Assembly: GCA_033977485.1 (NCBI GenBank)
Contig: CM066988.1
Span: forward strand, 140,313,359 to 140,377,358
DNA: 64,000 nucleotides
Reading direction: 5' to 3'
From: Hydrangea macrophylla
Taxonomy: Eukaryota; Streptophyta; Magnoliopsida; Cornales; Hydrangeaceae
The notes beneath the pieces were generated by a model. It was given only the letters and a program-made list of their open reading frames with translations, made no database searches and was not told the origin of the DNA. Shown here one piece after another: positions 44,501-56,997 of the stretch; position 1 is the stretch's first letter, and each line of letters starts with the position of its first letter. Made by a program: the position numbers and the translations under genes.

Positions 44501-47020
44501 TTGGCAAAAGAATATCATACGTCGTGAATGAATGTAGTTGCCATGTCAAACAATATGGAATTTCAACTTTCTTTTCTTTTGCACTTTTGTTCTACTTTAT
44601 GCGCCAAGTGTCTTCGGCTAATCGCCACTTTTGTAGGTTGTTTGTGCGCTACTTGGTGTTTATGGTGGTGGACTTCACTATAAATGTTATATTTCTCAAA
44701 TTTATATCTCAAATGTGGTTCTCAAAATATGTGACAGTGATTTCACTGGGTTATCATTAATGCTAAAGTTTCTGTTTCTTTTTCCCAAATCAGTGCCAAA
44801 AAAAAAAAAAAAAATTAAATTAAGTACTTTCAATGCTGAAGGTGTTTAATTATGGCTATTAATTTGCAAAGGTGGACATGCAATCAAGTTAGGACCAAAA
44901 CCTCACATTCAGTTCAATCTCTCTTTTCACCTTTTTTTTAGGCGAAAGGACAGATTCTTTCACATGTCCTCCGCAGCTCAATCTATACTGCCATTTTTTG
45001 GAAAAGAGTTACCGATACCGTTTTATCGAAGTATTACAGAAGGCAAACCCTCCGACACGTGCACTAACCCCACAACACATATACCAGATAAGGGGCAAGT
45101 TCTAAACACGGTTTGTCCAGCTACTTAAGGTTGTCCTTCCAACTCACTTACTTGACAAAATTGCAATTGCGCAATCACCACTTTATGCTTTTAGGAAGAA
45201 GTAGCAAGGATTGCTTCTTCCATTCGCAGCTTCCTGCAGTTGCAACACATGCAATGGCAAAAAGGTTGCTAGTTGGCTTATGTGTGTATTTTGCAGCCAA
45301 AAGAAAGAACCAAAAAAAAAAAAACTCAGCACTCACACACATGTACGTCCAGTGTTGCAGCCACTAATGACTGTTATTTACCAAATCCCATGGCCTATAA
45401 AGATACCACTTTAGTTATTATAACACACTAGTAGAACTAACATTGTGCTTACATGAAAAAAAAAAACATTTGTTTTGGATTGTGATTGGATTGAGACAAA
45501 GGTATGAACTTGTGACTTAGAATGGATTATGATTCCACATCACCAAATCACTTTGACAGAGAGAATTAATATTTTCTCCAGCGGAGCAAACAACCCTTGA
45601 GCAGTATATACTTACCTAAAAAAAAAAGGTAAAAGTAATAATCATCATAAATAAATAAATAAATAACCAAAAAAAAAAAAAGAGGAGCTGCATTGTGTTT
45701 CAACTCGGGTAATCCAAGAAACCAAATACTCCAATTTTCCAGCCTAATACTAAGCAGCTGCTAGAGCTGGAAGTGATCCTCACCCTACACAAAATTACCT
45801 ATATGTATATATATATATATATATATTATGCTTTGAATCAAAATACAGACTAATACCAAGTGGTTCTATCATGCAAGGTTCCTAGACATTATTTAGGAAT
45901 ATTGTCAGACAATTGAATATTAGGTTACCAACATTTTCTACATTTCCTTTTTAGAGAAAAAGTATATCAAGAGCAGCTGAAAATGGTTGCCATATTTATA
46001 TCTACATCCCAATTGTCAACTTGACAAGTTTTCCCATTTTGCCCTACCAATGCCCCTTACATTACATAGTATTTCTACCCCTAATACTACACATATAATT
46101 TTGCATTTTAAATCTCTAAACTAAAATATTAATAAAACAAAATAAAATATGGAAAACAAAAAACTTCTAAAGTAACTAAAAAGTTGAGCAAATTCATTGC
46201 GGAAAGATGGTATATATACAAATAAAATACAAACAAAATGAGAATCTTTCTTATACTCGCACTTTCTCTTAATGTTCAGAAAACATTAACTGCCAATAAT
46301 TCATTAAATTTGATAAATACTTCCAACCAAAACCTGTAGTGGGACTTATTAGATAATAATGTAATCCACTGAAGCAGCTGGTGTAAAATCCTGCAAGGAA
46401 GGGAAAAAGATTATGTTTGCAGCTATTTTTATTGATGAAAGTACATGGCATAATAGTTTCATTCCCAAATAAAAATTAAATCCGCATAGCAATGGCAAAC
46501 AAAGGCATTGAAAGTGTATGGTAAATTCAACTGTTCTGTTCAGCAGTTCAACTATGCAAGAAATGGAAAGTGTTGTCAATGTAATAAATCAAAATTGCTC
46601 TCATGTGCAAATCCCGAAAAAGGCTTTAAATTATCCAATCATTCAAATTTACCACATCGTACACTATGAAAGAGCATTCCATTCTTAATTGAACCTTTAA
46701 ATGCAGAGACTTTTTTTTAATAGCTGGAGCATAGTGCTTTCTGCAAGAGTCAAAACTGACGAACATTTTCTGTAACCCAATGATCCACGACAAATAGATC
46801 ACGGATTCACGATAAAAATTACTAATAATGATTTGCAAATGAAAACACAGAATGAATGAATCCATATAATAAAGGTTTGACTGTCCTATAATGTAATTCT
46901 CCTGATACTACAGACACCCAAATATCATTTGCAACCCAACATATAGTTATTAATTACATTTTTCAAGGTTCGACTAAACAGATACAGAAGTGGTCATGCA
47001 AGCCAAAGCAGTGAAGCATG
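44501..47020. other. AT-rich spacer upstream of VRN5
   Basis: No gene was recognised. It has (TA)n near 45803-45828 and (AAAT)n near 45646. Confidence 0.4.
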
Positions 47021-47021
47021 T

Positions 47022-47383
47022 ACAAGTACAACTCAACTCAACTAAACTAAGCCTTTGTTATGTGACTTTTGTCCCATTTGAAGTCAGCTACATGAATCCC
47101 TTTTCTCTATTTTGCTCGGTGAATGACCATTTCCTCATTCAACTTACACGTTATCAACTCTTCCTTTATCCTCGACTCTACCCATGTCAATTTTGGTCTT
47201 CCCATACCCCTAGCATTACCTTATCCAATCAATTGTCCTAACCAGTGCAGTCATTGGTCTTCTTCTTTGTAGATGTCCAAACCGTCTTAATCGACTCTCT
47301 CGTATTTTATTTGGAATTGGTGCTACTTTTTGCACTAATATATTCCATTCTAATTCTATCCTTTCTTATTTTACCACAATAAA
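47022..47383 (-). pseudogene. RTE-type LINE 3' fragment
   Basis: The minus strand, with stops and a frameshift, reads GKIRKDRIRMEYIS, then RRPMTALVRTIDW-like sequence, then the non-coding tail. It ends in a TTAGTTTAGTTGAGTTG repeat near 47028-47050. It is a second, older copy of the family represented at 49986-52554. Confidence 0.75.
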
Positions 47384-47641
47384 TAATAGAATCAGAGGAG
47401 CAAATTATGTAGAAAAAATAAACACCATGAAAAGCAAAATTGTTTTGCAGATCTCTATGATGACAACTGCAAATTACAGGTAAAGGTAATTTTCTAGGTG
47501 ATAGATTCACAACACATAAACTAACTATATTCTTAGTTACTGCACTTTCGTTAGACTTTCATGAAGGACCAAACTAGTGATGTTTCCACAAGCAGCTATA
47601 CATTTTTGTATATATGTAGGTGTAACAATACATCCATATCA
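47384..47641. other. AT-rich spacer
   Basis: No gene was recognised. Confidence 0.4.
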
Positions 47642-47649
47642 TCAATAAC

Positions 47650-48717
47650 TAGGGATGGCAATGGGGCGGGTTTTTTGGGTTCCCACCCCGCCCCTAATAG
47701 GTAGGGTATTTGGGGGGGGGGGTTTAATAGGGGTAGGGGCGGATATGAGGGAGGTTTTGTAACCCGAGTCGGGGTCGGGATAGGGTCGAAAAATCCGAAC
47801 CCGCCCCGATTATACGTAGAATTTACACTATTTACTAAATTGCCCTTATAGTTTGTATTATTACCTAAAATACTAGTAGCATATATATACTTTAGGGTTT
47901 TAAGTTCTTTAACAAGTTAACTAATAGATCTGAGAGCTCTAGAGAAGAACACCAAGCCGCAGCGGTTCGAGTTCTCGCCGGTCTCTCTTCGAGTTCTCGC
48001 CGATTGCCATTGAAGCCGAGGACCTCCTCTAACCATCACTCTCAAATCGCATAGAGGAGGATCATTTCTTTCTCAAATTTCAAACCCTAGCTTCCCAAAT
48101 CAGGTATGGCTATCCCCAAATCTGTTCGTGTGTAGTGTGTGTGTGTCACTGTGTGTTCGTGTGTGTGACTGAGTTTGTGTGTGTTCTGTATATATGTGTA
48201 TGTGTGTGTGTGTGTGTGTACAGATCTGTAATGTATTTATGTATATCTTTTAACATTCCACGAATAATAAGCCAAACTTAAGCAGATCTGTAATGTATGT
48301 GTGTGTATGTAAATACAGATCTGTAATGTATTTATGTATGTGTGTTCGTGTGTGTTCAATTATACATTCTACATTTTTTTTTTGTTGAATTTTTATTTTA
48401 CATCTTATATGAATATGGTATCTATAATTACGTCAATGTTAGCATGGAAAAATGCAATACATCCAATATGCACTTGAAATGGGAATTTATCTGTGTTTGA
48501 GAAAAATTAGAAGTTTAATTTGATTCCATGATTAATGGATTTGGACAACATTGATTTTAGCTAATTTGCCAACAAGCTTCATTTTTCAATTTGTTTTTTT
48601 TTATTTATAAAAATAATAATAATAATAAAATTTAAATAAATAAAAAAAACCCCTCTTAACAGGGGCGGGGGCGGGGTATGGGGACCCCGTCCCAAACCCG
48701 CCCCGTTGCAATCCCTA
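47650..48717. mobile_element. hAT-type element, 1068 bp, with a probable captured exon fragment
   Basis: Ends TAGGGATGGCAATGGGGCGGG (first 20 shown in the right-end reverse complement as TAGGGATTGCAACGGGGCGG) are inverted. The exact 8-bp duplication TCAATAAC flanks it at 47642-47649 and 48718-48725. The interior at about 47940-48110 is GC-richer and reads like a plant 5' leader and splice junction (CAAACCCTAGCTTCCC, then AAATCAG before GTATGG). GT repeats follow. No transposase was seen. Confidence 0.85.
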
Positions 48718-48725
48718 TCAATAAC

Positions 48726-49709
48726 CAACCCAACTTCATCGATAAAAATATGCAACTCCGTGTCAACAGACAATTCGAAATACTTTTTAGAACAGGTCTG
48801 GATCAAATAGTAACAATTCGAAAGCACTTCTTTTTACAATATTTCGGAAACCCAAGGACTCACTCATATGAAAATTTAAAATTCAGGATTTCCAATCCTA
48901 GCAGGAAAAGGATCACTCGAGAGTCGAGAGACTAACTAGAGCAAAATATAATTCCAAACTATTCTCAAAATCTTCACATATTGAAAAAGCAGAGTTTGTG
49001 TTATAATTGTTATTTCAGCAGTAATATCTTATAACAGTTAGAAATAGTAGCTGATTTCTTATTTTTTATTTTTTTGGAGATAAGATATAAACTAGCAACA
49101 GCCAATTAACCACCCACCAGGCCACCACATTAAGATTTTATGTACTTGATACTTCCTTAATAACAACAAAACCAATTTTATTTTATTTTTTTAAAAAGGG
49201 AATCCCAAATACCAAACGATCTCAAGTACTATTAATAATCAATAACAAGCAAATCCACAGTTTAATTAAGTATTCGACCAAAATAGTCCAATATAAAATA
49301 ACCACATACTCCATCCATACGAAAAAAGCAAGCCAAAGACAATTAAGTGCATGCCTTTTGGTTCTTTAGAGCACATATAGACAACCAAATATATAATGAA
49401 CATAGAAGGATTTAAAATTGCATCAAAATCAACATTAACCATATCAATTACAAATTTAAACAAAATCAACATTAACCATATCAAGTACAAAGCTTAAATA
49501 GGTTAAAGTAAAACCAAATCCACACAGTAACCAGAATCTTGAATATTAAGACAAACGATAAAATTCGTTGAAACCATATAAATTCATAAAATTGCATCCA
49601 TAATTTGACTAAGGATCCTCAGCAGCACCGATGGTGGCATGACAACATACCAACTTTGGCATTTTCTCATTTTTTTTTTTTAAAGGGGGAAAATGCCACA
49701 GTTGGTTTG
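48726..49709. other. AT-rich spacer
   Basis: No gene was recognised. Confidence 0.4.
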
Positions 49710-49985
49710 CTGCCACCCTATGTAGCACGGATACAGATACGTGACACGGAGACGACACGACACGGAGACGCCGATACGGCAAATTCCAAAAATGTAGGGA
49801 TACGGAGATGACTAGGATACGTCGAATAAAAAATGTTTCTAAAAAATATAAATTAATTTGAAGTAAAAGAAGAAGAAGAAGAAGAAGAGAGGATTAAATA
49901 TGAACATTGCATTACATATTCTGAAATTCACCCATAGAAACTAGGCAAATAGCAACTTACAACATATACTCATAAAATGATTACA

Positions 49986-52131
49986 CACCAAACCAAACCA
50001 AGCCTTGTGTCCCAATCAAATGGGGTCGGCTGTATGAATCATTTTTCTCCATTCTGCACGATCAAGAGCTATATGCTCATTTAAATTATATATATTCATA
50101 TCTTGTTGCACTACATATTCCAAAGTCAGTCTAGGTCTACCTCTCGCTCTAACCATTCCAGGCACTACGATCTTATCACTCTTTCGCACAGGTGCATCTA
50201 CAGGTCTTCGTTGCACATGACCGAACCATCTAAGTCTATTCTCCCTCAACTTATCCTCAATATGTGTCACTCCTACAGTCTCTCGGATGTACTCATTTCT
50301 AATTCTATCTTTCCTAATCTTACCACACATCCATCTTAGCATCCTCATCTCCGCTACACTCACTTTGCTAATGTGTTGTTTCTTAGTTGCCCAACACTCT
50401 GTCCCGTAGAGCATAGCTGGCCTAATAGCTGTCCTATAAAATTTTCCTTTCAATTTTGCAGGTATTCTCCGATCACATAATACTCTAGAAGCACTCCTCC
50501 ACTTAAGTCAACCCACTTTAATTCTATGGGTCACGTCATCACCAATCTCTCCGTCTCTACTGATCATTGAACCTAGATAGCAAAAGTGTTCCCTCTTTGG
50601 GATCTCATGATCTTCGATCTTCACTGCTTCGCTGTCTCTACATCCACTGTTGCTAAAAGTACATTCCATGTATTCTATTTTCGTCCTACTTATCTTTAGC
50701 CCCTTAGTCTCCAGTGCTTCTCTCCAAGCTTAGTGTTGAGTCTCATTTTAGTCTCATCAACCAAAACAATATCATCTGCAAACAACATACACCATGGGAC
50801 CTCATCTTGAATGTGTCTAGTTAATTCATCCAAAATTAGGCGAACAAATAAGGGCTTAAGGCCGACCCCTGGTGCAGGCCTACGGTAATTGGGAATTCGC
50901 TTGTTTCTCCGACTGGTGATCTAATCGTAGTAACCACTTCATCATACATATCCTCACCGCGTTAATATAACCCTTGGTCACTCCTTCCTTCTCTAGTACC
51001 CACCAAATTAAATCTCTAGGCACTCTATCATAAGCTTTCTCTAAATCAATAAAAACCATATGTAGATCTTTTTTCTTCTCTCTATACTTTTCCATTAGTC
51101 TTCTAAGTAAATAAATTGCTTCCATAGTTGATCTCCCAGGCATAAATCCAAACTGATTTTCTGACACTGATGTTGCGCCTCTTAAGCGATGCTCCCTCTG
51201 TTGTGAAAGGCGCGCCTAGGCGCGAGGCGCAAGCGGGCTCAAGGGTTGCGCCTCGCCTAAGGCTAGGCGAGGCGACTTCAATCAGGCGCACTAGAGGCGC
51301 GCCTTTTGGCGCTTTTTCCGGAGGCGCAAGGCGCATGAGGCGCACGCCCAAGTCAATCGAGGCTCAACTCAAGCAAAGAGCAAATTTAGACCAAAAAAAA
51401 AAAAGGAAGAAGAAGAAAGGAGAGAACAGTTGCGATTCAGGTATGTCCGCCCTAATTTTTTTTCCCCCTTTTTTTTTTCTTCTTCTTCTTCTCCTTCAGA
51501 TTCGTTTTCTTCTTCTTCTTCCCTGTTTCTGCTTCTGGTTCCCTTCGTTGCTTCTCTTCTTCTTCTTCTTTTTCTTCTTCTTCTTCTTCTTCTACTTCTT
51601 CTTCGGACTTCTCTGTTCTGGAGATTTTCGCACCAGTTCGTCTTCTCTGTTCTGGAGATTTCGCACCATTTGAATTGGTTATTTTTTCTTTTCCTCCTCT
51701 TCTTCTTCTTCTTTTACTTCAGCTTCTTCTTCTTCTTCTTTCTTCTTTTTCTTTCTTCTTCCGAGTCTTTTTTTCTTTGTTTTCCAGCCTGATCTCCTTG
51801 CGATGGGGGTTTTGACCTTTTTTGACTTTGTTTTTTCCAGCTGTTATCCAACTCACACTAGAATATAATCTGTATAAAATAAGTCATAAGAGATTAGACA
51901 ATATAATATATTACTCTTACTATTTGTATTGATACAATTTCAGTGGTTTTTTATTAACTTATCATACATAAATAATATAATATAATCAGCTTCTTTACTT
52001 TCTTTCTTTTTTTCTTTTTTTTTTTCTTTTTTCTTTTTCTTCTTCTCTTATTTTGTATTGTATTGTAATGTGTTAATATTTCCCACACAAAAATACATAA
52101 AAACATATTTTAGAAGTTAGAAAATACTAGA

Positions 52132-52168
<37 letters not shown>

Positions 52169-52554
52169 TAGAAAATACTAAAAAATTTAAAAAAAAATGT
52201 TTTAATGTCTTCATCTTTGGGTGGAGCACTAGGCATAAAATACTAAATAATTAATAAAATCATATAGAAAATACTAGTATATGTTAAAAAGCCCAGCCGA
52301 GCTGCTATATCATATAAAATATATATATGTATTTTTGCGCCTCGCTTCGCTCGGGTGCGCCCGCGCCTAGGCTCCATGAGACCTTTGCGCCTCAGTGCGC
52401 CTTGCGCCTTAAATAACCTTGGATGCTCCACCACTCTCTCCCATAGCTTCATAGTATGGCTCATCAACTTAATAACTCTATAGTTGTTGCATTGTTGTAC
52501 ATCTCCTTTACTCTTATATATAGGCACTAGGATGCTCTTCCTCCACTCATCAGG
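49986..52554 (-). mobile_element. 5'-truncated RTE-type LINE nested in the hAT-like element
   Basis: Flanked by an exact 16-bp duplication, TCATAAAATGATTACA, at 49970-49985 and 52555-52570. The minus strand encodes reverse-transcriptase pieces. VPIYKSKGD and INYR-like NNYRVIKLMSHTMKLWERV lie before the insertion at 51196-52421. After it come SENQFGFMPGRSTMEAI, FIDLEKAYDRVPRD, the catalytic FADDIVL near 50770, then GKFYRTAIRPAMLYGTECWA and LRWFGHVQRRP. The tail is a GGTTTGGTTTGGTG repeat. Its own length is about 1.34 kb. A stop near 50500 and the insertion make it inactive. Confidence 0.9.
51196..52421. mobile_element. hAT-like non-autonomous element, 1226 bp, inside the LINE
   Basis: An 8-bp duplication, GATGCTCC, lies at 51188-51195 and 52422-52429. 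It splits the reverse-transcriptase codons between ...WERVVEH and RLR...SENQFG. Ends CTCTGTTGTGAAAGGCGC and (minus) CAAGGTTATTTAAGGCGC are imperfect inverted repeats with strongly repeated GGCGC-type subterminal sequence. The interior has a ~300-bp CTT-rich tract (51476-51780) and a 28-bp A run (near 52138). The open frames in it are low-complexity artefacts. Confidence 0.82.
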
Positions 52555-52992
52555 TCATAAAATGATTACAAAACATAAAAATTTAACAGGATACAGACAC
52601 TGTAGGATACAACAACTAAATCATTACATCTTTGAATTAAACATACAATTTGCAGTTCCATGTCCACTCATGTTTCCATAATTCTCAAATAAACCAATTG
52701 CTTATCCCCAATTTTACAATATTAAGATTATTGCCTCAAAGTTTTAAAACGCATTTCTAATGAAAGGCCACCATGCTGCATTCGGCTGCGTATCTGACAC
52801 GTGATCATAGTGTGTTCAATGTTATAATATTTAAGACACTTTTTATAGCCTATCTGACACATGGTGGCGCGTGTCCGACGAGTGTCGGTGTCTGACACGG
52901 ACATGATACAGAGACGGCACCCAAAGTGAAGCGTCCGTGCCACATAGCTGCCACCATTGGTGCGGCGCTGAGCGGGCAGCCCCAAGTTGCGC

Positions 52993-53355
52993 AGGGGTGC
53001 AAATGAGCTAAGCCGCTCAACAAGGGCTCGCGGCTCAGCTCAATAAAGGCTAGACTAGGCTCGGCTCGGCTCGAAAGAGCTCGTGAACACGTTTAATTAA
53101 CGCTCGTGAAAAGCTCGTTAATAGACTTAATACTGACTTTTATATATGTATTTATTATAAAACTATATAATTTTAAGAAAATATGACAAACCTTGTAAAT
53201 GGACTTGATAAAGGAGTGATTTATTATTAAACTATATAGTTTAAAAGGGCGCGCGAAAAAGCTCGTGATCACTTAAAAGCTCAGCTCATTTAAGCTCGCG
53301 AACACGTGAGCTTGGCTTGGCTTGGCTTGGCTTGGCTCGGCTCATATACACACCT
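52993..53355. mobile_element. hAT-type MITE, 363 bp
   Basis: Ends AGGGGTGCAAATGAGC and GCTCATATACACACCT are inverted. The flanks AGTTGCGC and AGTTGCTG match at 6 of 8 positions. Subterminal GGCTCGGCTC and GGCTTGGCTT repeats are present. Confidence 0.75.
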
Positions 53356-53363
53356 AGTTGCTG

Positions 53364-53781
53364 GCCTACTTGCGGTTGAAGATCCATGCCCAAATTTAGC
53401 TTATTACACAACATTGATAATTGGCAACATCATGTCTATCCCATTAATACAAATTGTCTACTGGTGAAAAATTCCCACTATATGATATCAACAATCACTT
53501 CACAACAGATCATACACACAAATATACACATATATATAAACATAAATTCACAATCTGTACACAACATATACACATACAGAAACAAAAATTCAAAAAATAG
53601 AATCTAAATTACATGCATATACAAACACAATCTATTGCTCAACATATATACTGAAATTGCACAACCTTACAAAGTACAAGTACAGATGTGAATATATAGT
53701 CAATGCGCAGGACAGGATGTCAATTTGCAGAGTAAATGTAAATTATATAAATTATAGATGAATGTGTATGTGTATATATAT

Positions 53782-53816
<35 letters not shown>

Positions 53817-53860
53817 TCAATTCGAAGAGTAGGACCTTGGCAGGGCAGCGTAATAACAGG
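53364..53860. other. Region downstream of the DUF538 gene
   Basis: Contains (TA)n and (GA)n tracts at 53773-53815, probably at or after the DUF538 3' untranslated region. Nothing else was recognised. Confidence 0.4.
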
Positions 53861-54331
53861 TTAAGAAGCAGATCGCTTGCCCTCACAGGGAGGACTCTCG
53901 TCGAAATTCTTCGATGGGTATTTGGCGGTGACCATTCCGACCTCGAACACCAAATGCTCGCCGCTCGATTTGATTCCGGTGATGGACCACCACCTGAAGA
54001 GAGCCCTAACCCTAATTCCGTCGATCTCGGCGATGCGTCCCTCGACGATCTTGCCGGTGATTCTCTTGGAGTAGGTGGCGAGGTAGTTGTCCGGAGGGAG
54101 AGTGACCTTGCAGGTGTCTCCGAGGTGGACGGAGAATTCACCGGAGGTCCGGTTTAGAGTGTAGGTGAGGATGTCGGTGGGGAGCAATCCGATGGGAAAG
54201 CCGTACTTGGTGAGCTCGGTGTGGGCTGATGGTGTTGATGAATTCGAATGGGGGTTAGGGTTTGCAGAGGAGAGAGGTGAGAGGAGGAGGAGGAGGAGAG
54301 AAAAAGAGAGGAAAAAGAGGAGTCTAGCCAT
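53861..54331 (-). CDS. DUF538 family secreted protein (156 aa, intronless)
   Basis: An uninterrupted 156-residue frame. Residues 1-~23 form a signal peptide (MARLLFFLSFSLLLLLLSPL then SSA), followed by a Ser/Asn/Pro-rich spacer and the DUF538 core from about residue 42. The core includes YGFPIGLLPTDILTYTLNRT, a GDTCKVTLPP segment, RITGKIVEGRIAEIDGIRV, and LFRWWSITGI. The C-terminus KNFDESPPCEGKRS is typical of one plant DUF538 subgroup. Its length is normal for the family. The biochemical role of DUF538 proteins is not firmly established; some are linked to trichome growth and stress responses (from memory). It is on the same strand as the other host genes. The plus-strand frames over it are shadows. 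Confidence 0.93.
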   Translation of the reverse strand: MARLLFFLSFSLLLLLLSPLSSANPNPHSNSSTPSAHTELTKYGFPIGLLPTDILTYTLNRTSGEFSVHLGDTCKVTLPPDNYLATYSKRITGKIVEGRIAEIDGIRVRALFRWWSITGIKSSGEHLVFEVGMVTAKYPSKNFDESPPCEGKRSAS

Positions 54332-54990
54332 TGCTGTGGGTGTGTAGAGTTTTTTCCTGGCGGAGGGCTTGTTCAGGAGAGAGAGTCTTCAGCAATACGG
54401 AAGTTCAGCTGGAAGAGAGAGAGAGAGAGAGGGATTTAATTAGGAGTATGTATTTAGTTGGGGAATATTCAAGAATATAACGTATACGACGCCGTATCAA
54501 GTGGCAAATTCGGGTTTGTCATTTGTGAATGTAAAAAAAAAAAAACCTCCGATTCTCTTATGGCCTGTTTGGGAAAATTTTAAAATAGGACTAGGTAGTA
54601 GGTTCAGTCCAAGTCTCACTTTCTATGTTGTTCTTGTGAGAAACGGGGGGCCTATTTTAGAAAGTCTAGATCTGGACTGGATTCAGTACAAGCCGCACTT
54701 TTTATCTGGTTCTTGTGAGAATCAAGATTATGTTGGTTTGATAAAGAACTAATTTTAAGAGAGTTACAGTCTATACACAAACTCCTATGGAAGAAATTAA
54801 TATTCACCAAACACTTGAATTTGTAGAACTGATTCACTTCTAAACCATATAATCATTCCTTTGATTTCCAAACAACCTATTCGTCGCACTTCATATTTAA
54901 TTTTTAATGAGAATTTGTGTTTCGCTAGTTTGACAAATATTCGTCACCACTCAATTTATAGAACTTATCGGCTTATAAAAATCATAAGTA
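54332..54990. other. Upstream region of the DUF538 gene
   Basis: A (GA)n tract lies at about 54414-54432, in the probable leader. From about 54560 a GGCCTGTTTGGGAAAA sequence may be the end of a diverged MITE, but no sure partner end was found. Confidence 0.4.
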
Positions 54991-55005
54991 CAGTTCTTTC
55001 GCATA

Positions 55006-55105
55006 GGTTGGTATAGCTCAAGTGGCAAAGGGATTCACATATATAAGTCTCCTCTAATGCATAAGTTTGGAGTTCAAACCTCATCCCCATATCAAAAAAA
55101 TAAGT
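55006..55105 (+). mobile_element. tRNA-related SINE-like fragment
   Basis: Box A-like TAGCTCAAGTGG and box B-like GAGTTCAAACC, about 50 bp apart, are followed by an A-rich end. It does not fold as an intact tRNA by eye, so I treat it as a SINE head. Confidence 0.55.
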
Positions 55106-55341
55106 ATGGTTCTTTTATTTGCCTTTTGAAAAAGTCCGGTAATTCGGACTATTGTAATGCCTCCTTCGAAAACGGATTCCCTAACTGCTTGACATCAATC
55201 ACAACTGCAAATGCTAATTTTTTCCAAATCAGTTCTTAGATTTCTTATTTCTTAAGAAAAAGTTCTAACATCACAAAAGTTGTCTGCATAAATCCTCTCC
55301 AACACAAAATTAAGTGAAATTTGTTTTTGTTTAGACTTTTT

Positions 55342-55432
55342 GGCTCTGTTTAGTATGCCGGTTTAGAGAAGGAAAAGATAAGGGAAAGGAAATCAAGAAA
55401 AAAAAAATAATAATAATAATTAATAAATAATA

Positions 55433-55463
<31 letters not shown>

Positions 55464-55744
55464 ACCTAGTTTCCTTGACTTTTCCTTCATTTTTAAACAA
55501 CATCAAAAACAAAATATTCCTGATATATAAAATTGCAAGGTAAGGAAAAAAAAAAAAAAAAAAGAAAGAAAGAAAGAAAGAAAGGAAAAAGACACAAAGT
55601 TCAAAACGTCTAATTATCTTTCAACTTATTTTCTTTTCCTTCATATTTTTCTTATCGTTTTTCCTTGTTGACCAAACAAAGGAAAAGGTTTCCTCTATAT
55701 TTTCTTCTCTTCTCCCCTACTAAATCCATAAATAAAACAAAGCC
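55342..55744. mobile_element. Tourist-like MITE, 403 bp
   Basis: Ends GGCTCTGTTTAGTATG and AATAAAACAAAGCC are inverted; TTA follows on the right. It is the same family as the HCF101 intron copies, extended by (TA)n and GAAA repeats. Confidence 0.65.
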
Positions 55745-55747
55745 TTA

Positions 55748-56990
55748 AGCGCTTTATTATAACAACTCTCTGCACACAATGCCAAGTCTCCTTGTAGACT
55801 TGCATTAATGTCAATTAAACTAGCTGCAATTTCTTACCCTCTGTCTTTTGCATTTACCTTTCCTTTAGGTTTGATGGACATGGTTTCACGAGAAAATGTC
55901 AAAATGATTAAACCATTTGTGCCTCAGAACTATCTCTATCTGTCCAAGTTAAAGCTATGCAGAACTTTCTTTCAATTCAAGTCTTTGATTGAATCTAAGT
56001 GTAAAGCAGTCAATTAGATTATGGTTGTGTTGCCTAAAACATTAGTGACTTAGAAGTTGTTGTGCCAAAGCCCACGAAACAATCAAACAGTAACACACAG
56101 AGAAAGAGGGAAAAAAAATAAATAAATAAATAAAAGAATAATCAAGCGCACAAAAATTTTATATGGTTCACCCAAACCCCTACTCTTTGTTGGTTGAAGA
56201 ATTCAAACCCGTCTCTCACATAGATGTCTCTCACATTATGAATGTACTCACACACTACTCAACTTTTTTCTGAGTTTTCTCTCTTGAATTTTCTCTCTAG
56301 TACTCAAGATCTCTCAGTCACAATATATATGTTCATATTTATACAGAAATATGATTGCCTAATCCTAGTAGTAATAGATTTACCCACATGATAAGTCTTC
56401 TACACCAAGAAACCTCTCTAGTAAGAAACTCCATACAATTAATAGAAATTAAAACAACTTGGAAACTACTCAAATCCGCACTCACAATCAGATTAGGAAA
56501 CGTGAATTCGAGCACATAATCAACGTGTTCGCTCCAGCGGCTCGCTGGGCTCCAACGAGATTACAGTCTCCAAATTCGCCCGAGCTCTAGATTTCAGTGT
56601 GATAAATTTCGTTCAACTTCAACACAAGTTTTCAAACAACCTCTGTTCTAAAAGCTGAGGAAAAAATTAAACTAAATTCATGTATGATGTGTGGATACAA
56701 ATGGGTACAAGCTTAGGAGTAAGGACTACATCGAATGCTTACATTAACATAATAGTGTGTGTACATTTTACATTAATGAAAGTAAGGCCCATTGCCAAGA
56801 GGGCAACCTTCAGTGAAGAATACGCAGAGAAAAATTATTTGGGAAATTGTTTTGCAGATCGATGCACTCTTTTCTGCTCAATTGGGAATTAAGAGAACAT
56901 TAATATATATTGGAAACTGAAATGTACATTGTATAGGTGCTACAAGTGAGAATATATATGTAGCATCTAACATATATATATATATATATA
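55748..56990. other. Spacer between the DUF538 and HMA genes
   Basis: No gene was recognised. (TA)n lies at about 56970-56992, just after the HMA gene end. Confidence 0.4.
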
Positions 56991-56997
56991 TATTTTT

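Larger units (their letters stand above)
49718..52947. mobile_element. hAT-like element of the GAAGCAC family, split by a LINE
   Basis: The left end CTATGTAGCACGGATAC and the right end (minus strand) CTATGTGGCACGGACGC are inverted. The exact 8-bp duplication CTGCCACC lies at 49710-49717 and 52948-52955. Without its insertion the element is about 645 bp. It has no transposase. Confidence 0.88.

Noticed and set aside
51170..51792. Leu/Ser/Phe-rich frames in the CTT tract
   Set aside because: Low-complexity translation of a microsatellite-like tract in a hAT-like element.
53752..54347. Other open frames over the DUF538 gene
   Set aside because: They overlap the conserved 156-aa minus-strand frame in other phases.
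55006..55105. Functional tRNA gene
   Set aside because: Box A and box B are present, but the arms do not close into a cloverleaf by eye and an A-rich tail follows. It is more likely a SINE.
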